Shown in pieces: positions 33,189 to 36,247 of a stretch of DNA of 36,247 nt. Under the pieces are notes generated by a model, which was not told the DNA's origin, did no database searches, and saw only the letters and a program-made list of their open reading frames with translations. Source of the DNA: Bacteroidota bacterium (GTDB lineage Bacteria; Bacteroidota; Bacteroidia; NS11-12g; UBA955); NCBI GenBank assembly GCA_030832905.1, contig JAURIG010000008.1, positions 1 to 36,247 on the forward strand. The letters run 5' to 3'. The position numbers were made by a program, and so were the translations under genes. Each line of letters begins with the position of its first letter. Position 1 is the stretch's first letter.

Positions 33189-33443
33189 TTAATTCAATGC
33201 AGTCACCTTAATGGCATAACTTTCCATAACTAAGTTTGCCAATAATTTTTTGCAAGCCTCTTCGGCTTCTTTATGAGCGATTTCCTCAGAATCAGCATTG
33301 CTAACATAGCTGATATGCTTGCCTACTCTAACATTGTCAATGCCAGTAAAACCGATGTTGTGCAAACCAGTTGTAACGGTTTTGCCTTGAGGATCAAGCA
33401 ACTCTTTACGAGGCATTACTTCTATTTCTACAGAAAATTTCAT
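33189..33443 (-). CDS. purS: Phosphoribosylformylglycinamidine synthase subunit PurS
   Basis: PurS is the small structural subunit that bridges PurL and PurQ in the multi-subunit FGAM synthase of purine synthesis. The 84-aa protein begins KFSVEIEVMPRKELLDPQG and continues GKTVTTGLHNIGF and VRVGKHISY, all family hallmarks, with the usual length (about 80-85 aa). It implies that this organism uses the split PurS/Q/L enzyme rather than the single large PurL. No purL or purQ is nearby. It overlaps the end of pssA by 4 bp and precedes the BaiN-like gene by 2 bp, so it is embedded in an operon unrelated to purines. Confidence 0.92.
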   Translation of the reverse strand: MKFSVEIEVMPRKELLDPQGKTVTTGLHNIGFTGIDNVRVGKHISYVSNADSEEIAHKEAEEACKKLLANLVMESYAIKVTALN

Positions 33444-34129
33444 GTTGTCTTTTTTGTAGCAAAATTAATCAGAATAGATGACAAAACATACAGTGTGTAA
33501 AAGATGGGAATACATAACCATCCGAATACAAACATGGATACAAAGCCAACCCCTAATAAAAACAGATGCTGACTGTATTGCTTTATAGGACCTTTTTTTA
33601 ATTTTAATGAGGGCAAAGGAATTTCGCTCACCAACAAATAAGAGATCAGTGCACAAAACAACACAAATCCTATACTTGAGTCAAAAATCAAACGGCTTAT
33701 GTTGTCTTGATCAACCATGGCCCAGCTCATGACCATAATCCCAGTGATTGGCGTTGGCACACCAATAAAGGATTGAGATTGCCTGGTATCGATATTGAAT
33801 TTGGCCAATCTATAAGCTGAAAAAACAGCTAAAGCGATAAAGGCAAATCGGTGCCAAGTATGGATTTGGTGAGACAAGGCATACAGCATAAAACTTGGCG
33901 CTACACCAAAAGTCACAAGGTCTGCCAGTGAGTCTAATTCTTTACCCAAAGGGCCATCTGCCTTTAATAAACGTGCTAAAAATCCATCAAAAAAATCCAA
34001 TACTGCTGCTAAAAACACCAGGCCAACAGCCACTTCATAGGCCTCTTTTTGAATACAATGAATGGCCAATACCCCGCAAGTCAAGTTGCCCAGCGTAAAG
34101 GCATTTGGAATTTGTTTAATGATATTCAT
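33440..34129 (-). CDS. pssA: CDP-diacylglycerol--serine O-phosphatidyltransferase (phosphatidylserine synthase)
   Basis: An inner-membrane CDP-alcohol phosphatidyltransferase that makes phosphatidylserine, the precursor of phosphatidylethanolamine. The signature DGx2ARx8Gx3Dx3D appears as DGFLARLLKADGPLGKELDS followed by LAD (around residues 47-69 from the chosen start). About seven membrane segments follow the short N-terminal IPNAFTLGNL, typical for type II PssA. The track starts at 34174; the ATG at 34129 (MNIIKQIPNAF) gives 229 aa and the usual N-terminus. It is the first gene of a three-gene minus-strand operon, divergent from guaB. The phosphatidylserine decarboxylase gene is not in the window. 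Confidence 0.94.
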   Translation of the reverse strand: MNIIKQIPNAFTLGNLTCGVLAIHCIQKEAYEVAVGLVFLAAVLDFFDGFLARLLKADGPLGKELDSLADLVTFGVAPSFMLYALSHQIHTWHRFAFIALAVFSAYRLAKFNIDTRQSQSFIGVPTPITGIMVMSWAMVDQDNISRLIFDSSIGFVLFCALISYLLVSEIPLPSLKLKKGPIKQYSQHLFLLGVGFVSMFVFGWLCIPIFYTLYVLSSILINFATKKTT

Positions 34130-34258
34130 TACAAGGGCAAAGTTAAACCTTATCCTATAAATCACAAGCAGCACTTAAATATTGGCTGATGTAGGGATAT
34201 ATCATCGACTAAAAACAAGTATTATTAGACTTGAGACTGAAGCCTATTCAAAATAAAC

Positions 34259-34289
34259 TTGGAAGTTAAGTCCTTATGGCGTAAGTTTG
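34259..34289 (+). promoter_or_regulatory. Promoter of guaB
   Basis: TTG (34259-34261), a 20-nt spacer and TAAGTTTG (34282-34289) match the Bacteroidota consensus. The start would be near 34294, giving a leader of about 24 nt that coincides with the inverted repeat at 34294-34317. Confidence 0.6.
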
Positions 34290-34293
34290 CACC

Positions 34294-34317
34294 GCAAATA
34301 ACCAATCTATTATTTGC
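34294..34317 (+). promoter_or_regulatory. Inverted repeat occupying the guaB leader
   Basis: GCAAATAA, an 8-nt loop, then TTATTTGC: a perfect 8-bp inverted repeat that ends at the base before the guaB ATG. It could be an operator for a dimeric regulator or an RNA hairpin controlling initiation; the sequence alone does not decide. Confidence 0.55.
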
Positions 34318-35808
34318 ATGGCTAAGCCAAAAACACCCCAAATCAATTTCAGTCAAAAAATCAAAGGCGACAGTCTGACTTTCGACGATGTCCTTGTATT
34401 GCCTCGTTACAGTGAAATCTTGCCTAGAGATGTTGTCACTAAAACTCAATTGACTAAAAACATCAGCATCAATATTCCTATTATTTCTGCTGCAATGGAT
34501 ACTGTTACCGGAAGCAACATGGCCATTGCAATGGCGCGCGAAGGTGGTATCGGTATCATTCATAAAAACATGAGCATTGCTCAGCAAGCCAAAGAAGTGG
34601 TTAAAGTAAAGCGCAGCGAAAGCGGCATGATACAACACCCCATTACCCTTACAGGCGAAAGCACCTTAAAGGATGCATTGAAACTCATGAAGGAACACCA
34701 TATTGGTGGTATTCCTATCATTGATGCCAAAAACCAGCTTACAGGTATAATCACCAACCGCGACTTAAGATTCGAAAAAAACTTAAGCAAAAAAATCAAA
34801 GACGTTATGACCAAACGCAATTTGATTACAAGTGAGGTTGGCACTGATTTGTTACAAGCAGAAGCCATATTACAAAAACACAAAATTGAGAAATTACCTA
34901 TTGTCAATAAAAAAGGCTTATTGGTAGGTTTAATTACCTATAAAGACATTCAAAAACTAAAAAGTCACCCTAAAGCATGTAAAGACAGTTTTGGTAGATT
35001 GTTAGTTGGCGCAGCTGTTGGCATCACTTCTGATACTTTAGAGCGCGTTAAAGCCTTAGTAGATGCCGAAGTGGATGTTATTACACTTGACACAGCTCAT
35101 GGCCATTCAAAAGGGGTTATTCAAGAGTTAAAACGCATTAAAAAAGCTTTCCCTAAACTTGACGTAATCGTTGGTAATGTTGCTACAGGAGACGCTGCAA
35201 AAGCCTTAGTGGCTGCAGGTGCTGACGCCGTTAAAGTGGGTGTTGGACCAGGTAGTATTTGCACCACCAGAATCATTGCTGGTATTGGGGTGCCGCAATT
35301 ATCAGCCATTATGGACGCCGCTGCCGCTATTCAAGGCACCGGTGTGCCAATCATTGCTGATGGTGGTATCAGATACAGTGGAGATTTAGTGAAAGCTATA
35401 GTTGCTGGAGCCAGTACCATTATGGCAGGTAGTTTATTTGCAGGCACTGAAGAAAGTCCAGGAGAAACCAACATATATGAAGGCCGTATGGTGAAATCAT
35501 ACCGAGGCATGGGCAGTATAGAAGCCATGAAAGATGGTAGCAAAGACCGCTATTTCCAAGATGCTGAAGAAGAAATTTCTAAATTGGTGCCTGAAGGTAT
35601 TGTTGGAACTGTGCCATTCAAAGGTAAAGTCAGCGAAGTATTGTATCAATACGTTGGCGGCCTCAGAGCTGGTATGGGTTATTGCGGTGCAGCAAGCATT
35701 AGCGATTTACAACAAGCGCAATTTGTAAGAATTAGTAATGCAGGTATCAAAGAGAGCCATCCGCACGATATCAAAATCACTAAAGAAGCACCAAATTACA
35801 GCCGCTAA
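34318..35808 (+). CDS. guaB: Inosine-5'-monophosphate dehydrogenase
   Basis: Oxidises IMP to XMP with NAD, the committed step to GMP. The 496-aa protein starts [22 protein letters not shown], carries two CBS domains (about residues 100-215) that are the usual nucleotide-binding regulatory insert, and has the active-site loop [13 protein letters not shown] with catalytic Cys315. The flap [16 protein letters not shown] and the C-terminal [12 protein letters not shown] are also present. The length fits bacterial GuaB (about 488 aa). It stands alone behind its own promoter, divergent from pssA, with an inverted repeat in the leader. The DUF4340 gene follows after 21 bp and may be cotranscribed. 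Confidence 0.97.
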   Translation: MAKPKTPQINFSQKIKGDSLTFDDVLVLPRYSEILPRDVVTKTQLTKNISINIPIISAAMDTVTGSNMAIAMAREGGIGIIHKNMSIAQQAKEVVKVKRSESGMIQHPITLTGESTLKDALKLMKEHHIGGIPIIDAKNQLTGIITNRDLRFEKNLSKKIKDVMTKRNLITSEVGTDLLQAEAILQKHKIEKLPIVNKKGLLVGLITYKDIQKLKSHPKACKDSFGRLLVGAAVGITSDTLERVKALVDAEVDVITLDTAHGHSKGVIQELKRIKKAFPKLDVIVGNVATGDAAKALVAAGADAVKVGVGPGSICTTRIIAGIGVPQLSAIMDAAAAIQGTGVPIIADGGIRYSGDLVKAIVAGASTIMAGSLFAGTEESPGETNIYEGRMVKSYRGMGSIEAMKDGSKDRYFQDAEEEISKLVPEGIVGTVPFKGKVSEVLYQYVGGLRAGMGYCGAASISDLQQAQFVRISNAGIKESHPHDIKITKEAPNYSR

Positions 35809-35829
35809 TCTTTCATTTAAGAAACTAAA

Positions 35830-36247
35830 ATGAACAAACGTTCAAAAGTATTACTGTCAATCATTGTGATTGTTTTGGTTGTGTTTTACATACTGAATCG
35901 CAGTAAAGTAAGCACACTAAACAACAACGAAAGTTCATTTGAATTCAAACAAACTGAGAAAATTGACAAGATTTTTCTAAGCAATAAATACACGCGACAG
36001 TATGTGATACTCAAAAAAGTGTCAGATAAAGATTGGACTGTGAATGACAGCTTCAAAGCCAGCCCTTATCAATTAGAAATATTGATGGATGGCCTCAAGA
36101 AAATAAGGGTTAAAAGACCTGTTTCAAAGAATGAATTGGTGTTTGTAAAGAAAGACATTGCCTTAAATGGCACCAAGGTTGAAATTTATGAAAATGGAAG
36201 TCTAGCAAAAGTGTTTTATGTAGGTGGCAATACCATTGATGAATTAG
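35830..36247 (+). CDS. DUF4340 domain-containing protein, N-terminal part
   Basis: This gene is missing from the ORF track because it runs off the right edge. From the ATG at 35830 the frame is open to the end, giving 139 codons. It begins MNKRSKVLLSIIVIVLVVFYIL, a single N-terminal membrane anchor, followed by FEFKQTEKIDKIFLSNKY and DWTVNDSFKASPYQLEILMD, the pattern of DUF4340 proteins. These are usually about 300 aa and often linked to ABC-transporter genes of the gliding/GldG type; the partners cannot be seen here. The spacing of 21 bp from guaB suggests shared transcription. Confidence 0.75.
   Translation, partial: MNKRSKVLLSIIVIVLVVFYILNRSKVSTLNNNESSFEFKQTEKIDKIFLSNKYTRQYVILKKVSDKDWTVNDSFKASPYQLEILMDGLKKIRVKRPVSKNELVFVKKDIALNGTKVEIYENGSLAKVFYVGGNTIDEL

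Noticed and set aside
34225-34638. 137-aa minus-strand ORF over the guaB promoter and 5' part
   Set aside because: It is opposite a clearly conserved guaB reading frame and its own promoter, and its translation resembles no protein family.

Overview
The window looks like ordinary chromosome from a member of the Bacteroidota. The evidence is AT-rich DNA, promoters of the TTG-N18..22-TAnnTTTG type, families largely confined to this phylum (DUF4270 lipoprotein, DUF5723 outer-membrane protein, a short GT5-type 'glycogen synthase', multi-parvulin periplasmic proteins), and secreted proteins with short signal peptides ending in AxAQ. I cannot name the genus. No phage, plasmid, IS, integrase or CRISPR array is visible. 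Several ORF-track starts are upstream TTG codons; I moved these to ATG where family length, signal peptide or neighbour spacing supported it.

Layout. 1-3.8 kb: the start of a minus-strand lipoprotein gene, then a tight plus-strand run of ftcD (formiminotransferase-cyclodeaminase), an SRPBCC protein, a MmcQ/YjbR protein and fabD, closed by a terminator. 3.8-10.2 kb: housekeeping genes on both strands: malic enzyme with a phosphotransacetylase-like domain, a RidA/aminomuconate-deaminase-like protein, cdsA, a CPBP membrane protease, a DusB-like tRNA dihydrouridine synthase and an O-methyltransferase. 10.4-13.5 kb: a starch-synthase-like N-domain protein, a DUF4270 lipoprotein and a DAHP synthase. 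13.5-13.9 kb: tRNA-Asp followed by a 349-bp gene-free stretch with a duplicated tRNA tail plus terminator and an isolated perfect hairpin. 13.9-18 kb: a secreted hypothetical protein, folA, an OprO/P-like porin and a PiT phosphate transporter, the last two probably forming a phosphate uptake route. 18-23.2 kb: a 1093-aa DUF5723 barrel/coiled-coil fusion, then rimP-nusA with a consensus promoter and a leader hairpin. 23.2-28.4 kb: a minus-strand operon of two multi-parvulin foldases, a lipoprotein between them and a MoxR ATPase. 28.4-36.2 kb: cysS, DUF3108, an outer-membrane hypothetical, a pssA-purS-BaiN-like operon, guaB, and the start of a DUF4340 gene.

Most genes serve central metabolism, translation or envelope biogenesis. 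Phospholipid synthesis is represented by cdsA and pssA, fatty-acid initiation by fabD, folate by ftcD and folA, purines by purS and guaB, and outer-membrane protein maturation by the parvulin cluster. I found no clear new defence or biosynthetic system. The least explained parts are the tRNA-Asp tail duplication, the Cys-punctuated 39-residue repeats of the DUF5723 fusion, the starch-synthase-like/DUF4270 pair, and the leader hairpins before rimP and guaB.
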